Under the pieces are notes generated by a model. That model had not been told where the DNA came from, made no database searches, and saw only the letters and a program-made list of their open reading frames with translations. This document shows, in pieces, positions 10,919 through 18,561 of a stretch of 64,000 nt of DNA. The DNA lies in the NCBI RefSeq assembly GCF_014204915.1, contig NZ_JACHMH010000001.1, positions 434,001 to 498,000 of the forward strand, read 5' to 3'. The translations under genes were made by a program, and so were the position numbers. Origin of the DNA: Crossiella cryophila. Lineage in GTDB: Bacteria; Actinomycetota; Actinomycetes; Mycobacteriales; Pseudonocardiaceae. The first letter of the stretch is position 1; every line of letters starts with the position of its first letter.

Positions 10919-11506
10919 TCAGCGCGGCGGCGGCCAGCCGGGGTTTCCGCCAGGGGGCTGCTGCGGCGGCGCGCCCCAGCCCGGCTGCCCGCCGAACTGC
11001 TGCGGAGGGAAGCCCGTCGGCCGCGGCCTGCCCAGCGCCCGGTTCACCGGCGGCAGCAGGTACAGCAGCAGCCCGATCAGCCAGAACGCCACGAACCAGA
11101 TCCGGGTCACCAGCTCCAGCACGTCCAGCCCGCGCGGCAGCAGCTCGATCAGCCGCCACAGGTGCACGCCCGCGAAGACCAGGCACGGCCCGAGCAGCAC
11201 GAACCTGGCCCAGTTCTGCCGGAACAGGGTCAGCACCGCCAGCACCACGGTGAGCAGCATCGCGCCGGGGATCGCGTAGTAGCCCAGGATGTCGTTCTTC
11301 ACCTGGCCGACGCCGAGGTGGAACCCGCCCTGACGGCTGCCGCCGGCCGCGCTGAGCCCGAAGCCGACCTCGACCCCGGCGCTGACCAGCACCCAGACGA
11401 ACGCGATCACCACCGCGACCAGCGAGGGTTTCCGCTGAGCCGGGGCGAGGCCGGGCGGCGGGTAACCGCCCGGCGCCTGACCCCACTGCGGCACCGGTCC
11501 GGTCAC
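10919..11506 (-). CDS. small integral membrane protein with proline-rich ends
   Basis: A 195-residue protein of no family I recognise. A proline/glycine-rich N-terminus (about 1-27) is followed by four hydrophobic segments (about 29-50, 73-96, 101-120, 130-150) and a C-terminal tail rich in GGQPGW and GNPGWPPPR. The GTG start overlaps the stop of the 985-residue gene (GTGA), so it is translated with that type VII-associated protein and may work with it at the membrane. The tail resembles those of the proteins at 14984 and 18276. Confidence 0.7.
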   Translation of the reverse strand: MTGPVPQWGQAPGGYPPPGLAPAQRKPSLVAVVIAFVWVLVSAGVEVGFGLSAAGGSRQGGFHLGVGQVKNDILGYYAIPGAMLLTVVLAVLTLFRQNWARFVLLGPCLVFAGVHLWRLIELLPRGLDVLELVTRIWFVAFWLIGLLLYLLPPVNRALGRPRPTGFPPQQFGGQPGWGAPPQQPPGGNPGWPPPR

Positions 11507-14460
11507 CGGTCGCGGAACCCGTCATCCCCGAGCACGGGGTTGACCCACTTCCGCTTGCCGTCCTCGTCGATGGAGAAGTACTGGCCCTGCGTGCGCCAGT
11601 TGCTGGCCTGCCGCTCCTGGTCGCCGCCCTGGCCGCCACCGGCGCCCGCGCCACCGCCCATCGGCATGCCGCCACCCATCGGCGCGCCTGCCGGGGGCTG
11701 ACCGCCCATCTGCTGCTGGTTCCACGCGCCGCCGTCGGGCACCGAGGCCAGCCCGGCGCCACCGGAACCGGTGGCCTGCGGGCTGTTGGTGTCCGACAGG
11801 CCCGCGCCACCGGCGGAGGGCTGGTCCGGCCCACTGCCGAAGGCACTGCCCGCGGACGGGTTGCCGCCTGCCGAGGTCGTGGTGTGTCCCATGTCGTAGC
11901 TGCCCGAGGCGGCCGAGGCCGTCCCGGTGCCGTCGATGAAGCCCTGCGGCGGGAACGGCCCGCCGGCGAAGCCGGGCTGCGGCCCACCCCAGTTCGGCGG
12001 CGGCGGGGGCGGCGGCTGCCACCCCGGCGGAGGCGGCGGCGGGCTGCCCTGCGGCGGCCCACCCTGCCAGCCCTGCTCGTGGCCGAACTGCGGCGGCGGC
12101 GGCATGTGTGGCGGGGGCGGCGGCTGCCAGCCGGGCGGCGGAGGCGGCGGCGGACCGCCGTGCTGCATCGGCATCGGCTCGGGCTGCCAGTGCGGCATCC
12201 CCGGCGGCGGACCCATCGGCGGCCCCTGCGGCGGGAACCCTGGCGGCGGACCGCCCTGCCAGCCAGGCGGGGGCGGCGGCTGCCAACCGGGCGGCGGCCC
12301 CTGCGGCGGGCCACCCTGCCAGCCCGGCGGCGGACCACCCTGGGCGCCCTGCGGCATCATCGGCTCGCCACCGCGCCCGAAGGCCGGTTCCGGCTGCATG
12401 TGCTGCCCCGGCGGCAAGTGCTGCCCCGGTTCCATCCGCCCGAAGGCGGGTTCGGTCTGGTACGGCCCCTGCTGCTGGAACGGCATCGGCTCGGCCCGCA
12501 TCGGCCCGCCCTGGCGGATGTCGCCGGGCTCGCCACCGATCAACGGCATCGGCCGCGGCATGCCGCCCTGGCCACCGGGACCACCGGGACCACCGGCGCC
12601 ACCCTGGCCGCCAGGGCCGGTCTGGCCCGGTCCGCCCTTGGGCGCCTCGTCCTCGAAGTTCACCGTGTACGTGGTCGGCGGCTTGCCGTCCATGTTGTCG
12701 ATGGTGACCTTCATCTGGTCGGTCGACCCCGGCACCAGCTGGGTGGTGATCAGCGAGTTGCCGTCCCGGAAGGAGGCGGTGCCGTCCGGCCCCGGCTTGA
12801 TCTGGGTCGGCTGCTCACCGCCGGGCTTGCCGGAGACGTCCAGCCGCTCGTGCGGCACGCCGGGCTGGCCACCCTGCTGACCGGGTCCGCCGGGCTGTCC
12901 GGGCATCCCCGGCTGACCGGGCTTCTCACCCGGCAGCTGGAAGTCGATCTCGTAGGGCTTCGGCTTGCCGTCCGGCCCGGTGATCATCAGTTTGACCTTG
13001 CCGTCATCGGTCGGCTCGGTCACCTGGATCTTGCGCCCGCTGCCGTCGTCGATGGTGACGGTCTGCTGGTCGTTGGGCACCGGCACCTTGGACGGGTCGG
13101 TCTGGTCGAGCAGCTTGGACGGATCCTGCGGCCCGCCCGGCAGCTCGGACTTGGGCAGCTCCGGCATGGACGGCGGCTTGGGCATGCCGCCCCCGCCACC
13201 GCCGCCGGAGCCCGTGCCGCCCCCGCCGCCACCACCGGTGCCGGTGCCGCCACCGCCGTTGCCGCCGGTGTCACCACCACCGCCGGTGCCGTCCTTGGGG
13301 AAGTTCGGCGTGTAGCCCTTGAGGAAGTTGTTGACCGAGTCCCACTGGGCGTTGACCGTGGTCAGCGCGGCGTTGCAGGAGTTCTCGAACTGGGTGAGCC
13401 TGCCGCCGAACTCCTTGTCGAAGGGACCGTCGGCCCACTTCTTGCAGGTGTCGCGCACCATCGTCTTGGTGGACTCTTCGAGGTCACCGCAGTCGTCGTC
13501 GTCCAGCGCGCGCGAGGTGGCGCTGCCGGTCGTACGGTCCAGCCAGCTCGCCACCTCCTTGATCTGGTTGCGCTGCGCGTCGTCGTCGCCGGTGAGGCCC
13601 TGCATCGCGATGGTGACGATCTTCTTGGCCATCTCCGGCGGCGCGCCACCGATGTTCAGCGAGAAGGAGTTGGTCAGTTCCTCGCACTTGAGCTTGCACG
13701 CCCGGTAGATCTCGCCGACCGCCTTGGACAGCGTCTCGCCCGCGCCGCCGAGCTGCTTGACCAGCTGGTCGAGCTGCGGGCGCACCGCGCTGCTGTAGTG
13801 CTGGCTGGAGGCGCTGGCGGCCTTGCCGTCCCAGGCGCCGTAGAGGCCGATCAGCTGGCCGTCGACATCGTCCACGTACTGGTCGACCGCGGCCTTGGCC
13901 TTGGTGAACTCATCGGCCTCGGTGAGGAACTTCTGGAAGTCGATGCCCTTCTGCTCTTCCCACCGGAGCTGGATCCCGGACTGGAAGTCGACGTGCTTGA
14001 CGCCGCGCATGTTCCAGGCTGGCAGATAGCGCTTGAACATCTCCAGGTTGCTGACCGCACCGTCGAACAGCTCGTTGGAGTTCTTGGTGCCGACCCCGCC
14101 GAGCGCGGGCGGCTGGGCCTTGCCGATCTTGTCCTTCGCCTGGTTGTTGGCGTCGGTGGCCTTCTTGTCGCTGCCCTCTTTGTTGTCCGCGTCCGAGGCT
14201 TCCTGCTTGCCCTTGGCTACGGCCTCGTCGAGTTCCTGTTCCTCGTCCTCGTCGTCATCGTCGCCGTCGAACTCGCTCTCGTCCTCATCGTCGAGTTCGT
14301 TTCCCGGCGAGTATTCCTTGATGTACTTCTTGTGCTCGTCGTCGATCCGGTCGTCATCGCGCGTGTCGAGGTATTCGTCGAGAATCTCGCGCTTGGTGTC
14401 CGGATTGACGTTGGGGTTGTCCAGGATCGCCTTGACTTCGTTCCAGTCGGCCTTGGCCAT
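11503..14460 (-). CDS. 985-residue type VII secretion-associated protein with WxG motif and Pro/Gly/Trp-rich C-terminal half
   Basis: Not a family I can name. The N-terminal 115 residues are charged, with an acidic run at about 57-80. A helical region (about 120-390) contains Trp210-Asp-Gly in LYGAWDGKAA, the WXG100 turn, plus several cysteines. Glycine-rich linkers (about 395-430), a proline-rich acidic stretch, then PPGWQ-type repeats (about 680-850) follow, and a final tail has the motif MPMGGGAGAGGGQGGDQE. There is no signal peptide or membrane segment. The ATG at 14460 has GGGGG six bases upstream; a GTG one codon earlier is possible. The gene overlaps both neighbours by one to four bases. 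Secretion by the type VII system is inferred. Confidence 0.72.
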   Translation of the reverse strand: MAKADWNEVKAILDNPNVNPDTKREILDEYLDTRDDDRIDDEHKKYIKEYSPGNELDDEDESEFDGDDDDEDEEQELDEAVAKGKQEASDADNKEGSDKKATDANNQAKDKIGKAQPPALGGVGTKNSNELFDGAVSNLEMFKRYLPAWNMRGVKHVDFQSGIQLRWEEQKGIDFQKFLTEADEFTKAKAAVDQYVDDVDGQLIGLYGAWDGKAASASSQHYSSAVRPQLDQLVKQLGGAGETLSKAVGEIYRACKLKCEELTNSFSLNIGGAPPEMAKKIVTIAMQGLTGDDDAQRNQIKEVASWLDRTTGSATSRALDDDDCGDLEESTKTMVRDTCKKWADGPFDKEFGGRLTQFENSCNAALTTVNAQWDSVNNFLKGYTPNFPKDGTGGGGDTGGNGGGGTGTGGGGGGGTGSGGGGGGGMPKPPSMPELPKSELPGGPQDPSKLLDQTDPSKVPVPNDQQTVTIDDGSGRKIQVTEPTDDGKVKLMITGPDGKPKPYEIDFQLPGEKPGQPGMPGQPGGPGQQGGQPGVPHERLDVSGKPGGEQPTQIKPGPDGTASFRDGNSLITTQLVPGSTDQMKVTIDNMDGKPPTTYTVNFEDEAPKGGPGQTGPGGQGGAGGPGGPGGQGGMPRPMPLIGGEPGDIRQGGPMRAEPMPFQQQGPYQTEPAFGRMEPGQHLPPGQHMQPEPAFGRGGEPMMPQGAQGGPPPGWQGGPPQGPPPGWQPPPPPGWQGGPPPGFPPQGPPMGPPPGMPHWQPEPMPMQHGGPPPPPPPGWQPPPPPHMPPPPQFGHEQGWQGGPPQGSPPPPPPGWQPPPPPPPNWGGPQPGFAGGPFPPQGFIDGTGTASAASGSYDMGHTTTSAGGNPSAGSAFGSGPDQPSAGGAGLSDTNSPQATGSGGAGLASVPDGGAWNQQQMGGQPPAGAPMGGGMPMGGGAGAGGGQGGDQERQASNWRTQGQYFSIDEDGKRKWVNPVLGDDGFRDR
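11940..12420 (-). repeat. PPGWQ / proline-glycine-tryptophan coding repeats
   Basis: Inside the 985-residue gene, about 160 codons encode imperfect repeats of PPGWQGGPPQG and PPPPPGWQPPPPP, with at least six copies of the PPGWQ core and methionine/proline spacers. Such tracts are prone to slippage and length variation. Confidence 0.75.
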
Positions 14461-14768
14461 CACTTGCCCCCGGAGTTACGCACGGTGCTGGCATTGCTCG
14501 ACTCGGAACCGCGGTAGGTGCCCGCCGACTGCTTGACCTTGTTGGAGAAGGCGGTCATCGACTCGACCATGCCCTTGACCCCGTCGGCCAGCTTCTGCAC
14601 GCCGTCGCGGTACGGGCCGCCCTTCTCCTGGTGCTTGGTGCCGAAGTCAGCGGGATTGGCCTGGCTGGCCACGAAGTCCTTGACCCCGTCACTGGTCTTG
14701 GTCGCGCCGTCTGCGATGGAGCCGGCGACCCTGTTCATCGTCGCCGGATCAGATCCGTAACCTGCCAC
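14460..14768 (-). CDS. EspC-like / small type VII secretion-associated protein
   Basis: A 102-residue helical protein with no signal peptide. Its size and its pattern of spaced small residues and helices (DPATMNRVAGSIADG, then GPYRDGVQKLADGVKGMVES) resemble actinobacterial EspC/DUF2580 secretion targets, but no clean WxG motif is present. The GTG at 14768 is chosen because GGGAGGAAGGGA lies just upstream; longer frames lack any such site. Its stop overlaps the start of the 985-residue gene, so the two are coupled and may act as a partner pair, as ESX substrates often do. Confidence 0.65.
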   Translation of the reverse strand: MAGYGSDPATMNRVAGSIADGATKTSDGVKDFVASQANPADFGTKHQEKGGPYRDGVQKLADGVKGMVESMTAFSNKVKQSAGTYRGSESSNASTVRNSGGK

Positions 14769-14983
14769 GGTCCCTTCCTCCCCATTGGAGTGTTCACAAC
14801 GCAGACGTCGCCGCTCCGCCCGCCGTTCCCGGCCGCGGTCAACGGTTTGCGCGCGCACACCGCACGCGGCGCCTGGCCCGCCTCGGGCCAACGCTCACTG
14901 TGGCATACCGGCCTGCCCGGCACACACGGTTCGCCGGTTCCGCCGACCGGGCGAGTACTCCGGGTAGGGAGCCCCGGGTCGAC

Positions 14984-15256
14984 TCAGCCCTGCGGCTGAC
15001 CCCATCCGGGTGGGGGCTGCTGGCCGGGGTGGGCCTGCGGCTGCGGCGGGAAGGGCTGTCCCACCGGTCCGGGTGGCCCCGGCGGCGGGCCGAAGGACAC
15101 GGGAGGCTGACCGACGCGACCGGTCTTGCCGAGCTTGGCCAGCACCAGGATGGAGATCACCAGCGCGCCCAGCGCGGCGGCCGTGGTCACCATCAGCAGC
15201 ACGTCCGACACGTCGGTGGGCAGCACCCTGGCCAGCACCTGCGTTGTCCTCGGCAT
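14984..15256 (-). CDS. small single-pass membrane protein with proline-rich tail
   Basis: A 90-residue protein. A hydrophobic segment at about residues 17-42 is followed by a basic turn (LGKTGR) and then a cytoplasmic-type tail of PPGPPGP and QQPPPGWGQPQG. The start is the ATG at 15256, preceded by GGGGTGGGG. I recognise no family. Its design matches the 86-residue protein at 18276, on the far side of the ketosynthase operon. It is divergent from the acyl carrier protein gene. Confidence 0.6.
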   Translation of the reverse strand: MPRTTQVLARVLPTDVSDVLLMVTTAAALGALVISILVLAKLGKTGRVGQPPVSFGPPPGPPGPVGQPFPPQPQAHPGQQPPPGWGQPQG

Positions 15257-15365
15257 CTCATCCCCACCCCTGTTGACGTCAGCGCGGGCACCCTACCGCG
15301 GGAAGGCGCGGGGCGTAGTTGAATGGGCCCCGACGTCGGCGCATCGGAGGAAGGCGGCACACCCC

Positions 15366-15605
15366 GTGGAGGACCAGGTCGAACGCATCCGCGCGGTGAT
15401 CAGCAGGGTGCTCGGGGTCGAGCCGGAGCGGGTCGGGCCGGACACCTCGTTCCTGGCCGAGCTGGGCGCGGACTCGATGATGCTGATCGAGCTGCTGGCC
15501 AATCTGGAGATCGAGTACGACATCGAGGTGGACGAGTCCGAGCTGGCGCACCTGGTCGATCTGCGGTCGGTGCTGGACGTGCTGGCCAGGGCGCGCCAGG
15601 CGTGA
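15366..15605 (+). CDS. acyl carrier protein
   Basis: A 79-residue acidic carrier protein with the phosphopantetheine site GADSMML (Ser in the DSM motif, about residue 39) on the usual helix, followed by LIELLANLEIEYDIEVDESEL. The GTG start at 15366 has GGAGGAAGG about 11 bases upstream. Its stop overlaps the next gene (GTGA). It would carry the growing acyl chain for the two downstream ketosynthase-fold proteins. It is unlikely to be the housekeeping ACP, because no fabD, fabH or fabG is nearby. Confidence 0.88.
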   Translation: MEDQVERIRAVISRVLGVEPERVGPDTSFLAELGADSMMLIELLANLEIEYDIEVDESELAHLVDLRSVLDVLARARQA

Positions 15606-16813
15606 CCGGGCGGCGGGTCGCGATCACCGGGATCGGCGTGGTCTCCAGCATCGGGATCGGCGCCGGGGCCTTCCGGGACGGCCTGCGCGCGGGCTGTAGC
15701 GGGGCCAGGCCGATCACCGCCTTCGACACCACCGGCTTCGACCGCACGATGGGCTGCGAGGTCACCGGTTTCGATCCGGCGGACTGGCTGCGGGTGGCGG
15801 ATCCGGCCGCGCTGGGCCGGGCCGGGCAGTTCGCCGCGGCCGCCGCGACCATGGCCGTCCGTGACGCCGAAGCCGACCTCGACCGGCTGCGCGCCGGGCA
15901 CGGGCTGATCTCGATGGGCACCACCGACGGCGGCGCGCCCACCCTGGAACGGCTGGTGGCCGCGGATCTGGCGGACGAGCACGGGCACCGGGACCCGCTG
16001 CTGGCGGCGCAGGTGCCGGCCGCCCGGCTGGGCCTGGACATCGCCACCGAACTCGGCCTGCGCGAGGTCGAGCTGTGCACCCTGGGCACGGCCTGCTCGG
16101 CGGGCAACTACGCGATCGGCAACGGCTTCGACGCGATCCGCTCGGGCGAGGCGGACTTCGCGCTGTGCGGCGGCGCGGACGCGATGTGCCGGCTCACCTT
16201 CACCAGCTTCTACCGCCTCGGCACCATCTCCCCCGACGTGTGCCGCCCCTTCGACGCCGACCGCCAGGGCATCCTGACCGGCGAGGGCGCCGCGGTGCTG
16301 CTGCTGGAACCCTGGGAGACCGCGGTGGCCAGGGGCGCGCGGATCCACGCCGAACTGCTCGGCTACGGCCTGAGCTGCGACGCCTACCACCAGGTCGCGC
16401 CGGAACGCACCGGCATCGCGCTCGGCATGACCCGCGCGCTGGCCAACGCCGGGATCGCGCCGGCACAGGTCGACCTGATCTCCGCGCACGGCACCGGCAC
16501 CAAGGCCAACGACGTCACCGAGACCGCCGCCATCCGCGAGGTCTTCGGCGCGCGCCCGCCGCGCACGATCTCGCTCAAGTCGATGCTCGGACACACCATG
16601 GGCGCGGCCACCGCGCTGTCGGTGGCCGCCTGCGCGCTGGCCATCACCGAGGGCTTCATCCCGCCGACGATCAACCACCGGGTCACCGATCCGGACTGCC
16701 CGATCGACTGCGTGCCCAACACCGCGGTGCCCGCCCGGCTGCGCGTGGTGCAGAGCAACGGCCTGGCCTTCGGCGGCAACAACGCGATCGTGCTGCTCGG
16801 GGCCGCCTCGTGA
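15602..16813 (+). CDS. beta-ketoacyl-ACP synthase (FabF/KAS II type), active-site triad intact
   Basis: A 403-residue condensing enzyme. The catalytic Cys165 lies in GTACSAGN, His296 in SAHGTGT, and Lys326 and His331 in KSMLGHTMG, so it should perform decarboxylative Claisen condensation on ACP-bound chains. The GTG at 15602 overlaps the ACP stop; its own stop overlaps the next GTG. This strict ACP-KS-KS-like order, with one active and one inactive ketosynthase, recalls the KS-alpha/chain-length-factor pairs of type II polyketide and aryl-polyene systems, but no ketoreductase, dehydratase, cyclase or acyltransferase is present. Confidence 0.9.
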   Translation: MTGRRVAITGIGVVSSIGIGAGAFRDGLRAGCSGARPITAFDTTGFDRTMGCEVTGFDPADWLRVADPAALGRAGQFAAAAATMAVRDAEADLDRLRAGHGLISMGTTDGGAPTLERLVAADLADEHGHRDPLLAAQVPAARLGLDIATELGLREVELCTLGTACSAGNYAIGNGFDAIRSGEADFALCGGADAMCRLTFTSFYRLGTISPDVCRPFDADRQGILTGEGAAVLLLEPWETAVARGARIHAELLGYGLSCDAYHQVAPERTGIALGMTRALANAGIAPAQVDLISAHGTGTKANDVTETAAIREVFGARPPRTISLKSMLGHTMGAATALSVAACALAITEGFIPPTINHRVTDPDCPIDCVPNTAVPARLRVVQSNGLAFGGNNAIVLLGAAS

Positions 16814-17760
16814 GCGGCCTCGCGCTCACCGCGCACGCCGCCGCCTCGGCCTACGGCCTGGCCACCCCGGCACTGCTGGCCGGTCTCCGCACCGGCCGGG
16901 CGCCAGGGGGATTCGCCGTGCCGGAGGTGGACATCCAGGCGTTACTCGGGCTCAAGGGCACCGCCTCGATGGACCGGGCCGCCGCGCTGGCCGTGCTCAC
17001 CGTGGGCGAACTGCTCGCCGCCCACCCCGGCCTGGCCGATCCGGACACCGCGCTGGTGCTGGGCACCACCAGTGGCAGCGCCGGCACCCAGGCCAACGTG
17101 GTGCGCGGTTCGCTGACCCGGCGCAGGCCCTACTTCATCGAACCCTCGCTGGTGCCGTTCGCGCTGATGAACGGCCCGGCCTCGATCTGCGCCATCCGGC
17201 ACGGGCTGCGCGGCCCGAACGCGACCGTGGCCGGTGGCCGGGCCGCGGTGCTCAGCGCACTGCGCTACGCGAGCAGGCTGATCGGCGGCGGCCAGTGCGC
17301 GCGGGCCCTGGTCGGCGGCACCGAGGAGCTGACCCCGGAACGCGAGTGGCTGGAAGGCCAGTACCCGGTGCAGGCAGGCCCACTCGGTGAGGGCGCCGGG
17401 GTGCTGCTGCTGGAACCGCCGGGCCCGCGGCCGGTGCTGGCCGAGGTGCTCGGCTTCGGCTCCCGGCTGGTGGCCGGGGACCCGGTCCAGGAGGCGGTCG
17501 CCGACTGCGTGCGCGGGCTGCTGGCCCGGCACCGGATCGAACCCGGCGAGGTCGGCCTGGTCAGCGCGCCGGTCGAGCTGTCCGGCCTGCTCGGCGCGGC
17601 CACCGTGGTCGACCCGGCCGGACTGCTCGGCGACACCGGCGCGGCGGCCGGCCTGTTCCAGCTGATCGGCGTGCTCACCACCGGGATCGGCGGCCCGGCC
17701 GTGGTGGTCTCGGTCGACCAGGACCACACGGTGGTCGCGGCCCTGCTCCGGCTGCCCTGA
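16810..17760 (+). CDS. degenerate ketosynthase-fold protein (chain-length-factor-like)
   Basis: A 316-residue thiolase-fold protein about 80-90 residues shorter than normal ketosynthases. The fold is recognisable from LVLGTTSGSAGTQ, the RGPNATVAGG strand and PLGEGAGVLLLE. At the catalytic positions the Cys is Arg144 (GPNATVAGGRAA), the first His is replaced in VSAPVELSG, and the second His is Asp275 (LLGDTGAAAG). It cannot condense; it most likely dimerises with the active synthase encoded immediately upstream (GTGA overlap), as chain-length factors do. Chain-length factors usually have Gln at the Cys position, so the Arg is unusual. Confidence 0.78.
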   Translation: MSGLALTAHAAASAYGLATPALLAGLRTGRAPGGFAVPEVDIQALLGLKGTASMDRAAALAVLTVGELLAAHPGLADPDTALVLGTTSGSAGTQANVVRGSLTRRRPYFIEPSLVPFALMNGPASICAIRHGLRGPNATVAGGRAAVLSALRYASRLIGGGQCARALVGGTEELTPEREWLEGQYPVQAGPLGEGAGVLLLEPPGPRPVLAEVLGFGSRLVAGDPVQEAVADCVRGLLARHRIEPGEVGLVSAPVELSGLLGAATVVDPAGLLGDTGAAAGLFQLIGVLTTGIGGPAVVVSVDQDHTVVAALLRLP

Positions 17761-17776
17761 ACCAGCCCGCCCTGAG

Positions 17777-18205
17777 TCAGCTCAGCCAGGACTGCTGTTC
17801 GTAGTCGTCATCGTCGTCCGCGGGCCGCCGGGCGGGTGCCCGCCTGGTCACCGGCGGGGGCGCCACCGGCGGCGGGGGCGGAGGCGGCGGCGGTGCGGGC
17901 GCGGAGTAGGCGGGCGGGGGCCGGTAGCCCTCCTCCTCGTCCTCACCGCCGAAGCGGAACTGACCGTCCCCGCGGTCCATCACCGACTTGGTGGCCCAGC
18001 CACCGCCCTGGCGCTGCCGCTTGGCCAGCTCGGTGATGTGCGCGGTGACCCGGTCGGTGACCTTGCCCTGCTGGTCCAGCTCCTCCTTGGCCGAGGCGGT
18101 CGCCTTGGCCACCTGCGACTCGCGCATGTCCCGGAGCAGCTCGTTCTCCCGGGTGGCCTCGTACTGCTGCCGCAGCGCGGCGGCCAGCCTGTCCTCAACA
18201 CTCAT
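17777..18205 (-). CDS. uncharacterised coiled-coil/proline-rich protein
   Basis: A 142-residue protein I do not recognise. The first 70 residues are charged and helical (EDRLAAALRQQYEATREN, then EELDQQGKVTDRVTAHI), probably a coiled coil. Then comes a GGGWATKSVMDRGDGQFRFGG linker region, a run of about nine prolines and an acidic DDDDDYEQQSWLS end. No membrane segment is seen. The ATG is at 18205. It converges on the ketosynthase operon with 16 bp between stops. The low-complexity tail resembles other proteins of this region, so a role near the type VII or cell-envelope machinery is possible but unproven. Confidence 0.6.
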   Translation of the reverse strand: MSVEDRLAAALRQQYEATRENELLRDMRESQVAKATASAKEELDQQGKVTDRVTAHITELAKRQRQGGGWATKSVMDRGDGQFRFGGEDEEEGYRPPPAYSAPAPPPPPPPPPVAPPPVTRRAPARRPADDDDDYEQQSWLS

Positions 18206-18275
18206 CTCACGGCCCCCAGGGTCTTTCCACGTCCGGGAGAGAAATGTACCCGGCCCCCGTCAGCGCCGTGCGGCG

Positions 18276-18536
18276 TCAGTACGGACCGGGCCCCTGCTGC
18301 GGGTACTGCTGGGGCGGGTACTGCCCGGGTGGCGGCGGCTGCTGACCCCAGCCCTGCTGCGGACCGGGCTGACCCCACTGCTGCTGCGGCCCGGGGCCAG
18401 GCTGCCCCCACTGCTGCGGGTAGCCCTGGGCCGCACGCTTCTTCTTGGCGCTCGCGGACAGCACGATGACCAGCACGATCGTGCCGACCAGCAACAGGAT
18501 CACCAGCAACAGCAACACCGGCACGCCGATACTCAT
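18276..18536 (-). CDS. small single-pass membrane protein with glutamine/proline-rich tail
   Basis: An 86-residue protein. A long hydrophobic helix (about residues 3-27, VPVLLLLVILLLVGT onward) is followed by a basic stop-transfer AKKKR and a tail of QQWGQPGPGP and QQGWGQQPPPPGQ repeats. The ATG at 18536 is chosen because the upstream in-frame codons read through the glmM 3' end without a membrane-protein character. It follows glmM by 25 bp on the same strand. I recognise no family. Confidence 0.6.
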   Translation of the reverse strand: MSIGVPVLLLLVILLLVGTIVLVIVLSASAKKKRAAQGYPQQWGQPGPGPQQQWGQPGPQQGWGQQPPPPGQYPPQQYPQQGPGPY

Positions 18537-18561
18537 GCCAGCGACCCTAGCGGTGCACCAC

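Noticed and set aside
11884-14517. 877-codon plus-strand frame opposite the 985-residue gene
   Set aside because: It mirrors the repeats of the real gene and has no ribosome site or recognisable domain; the minus-strand gene has coupled neighbours and a strong start.
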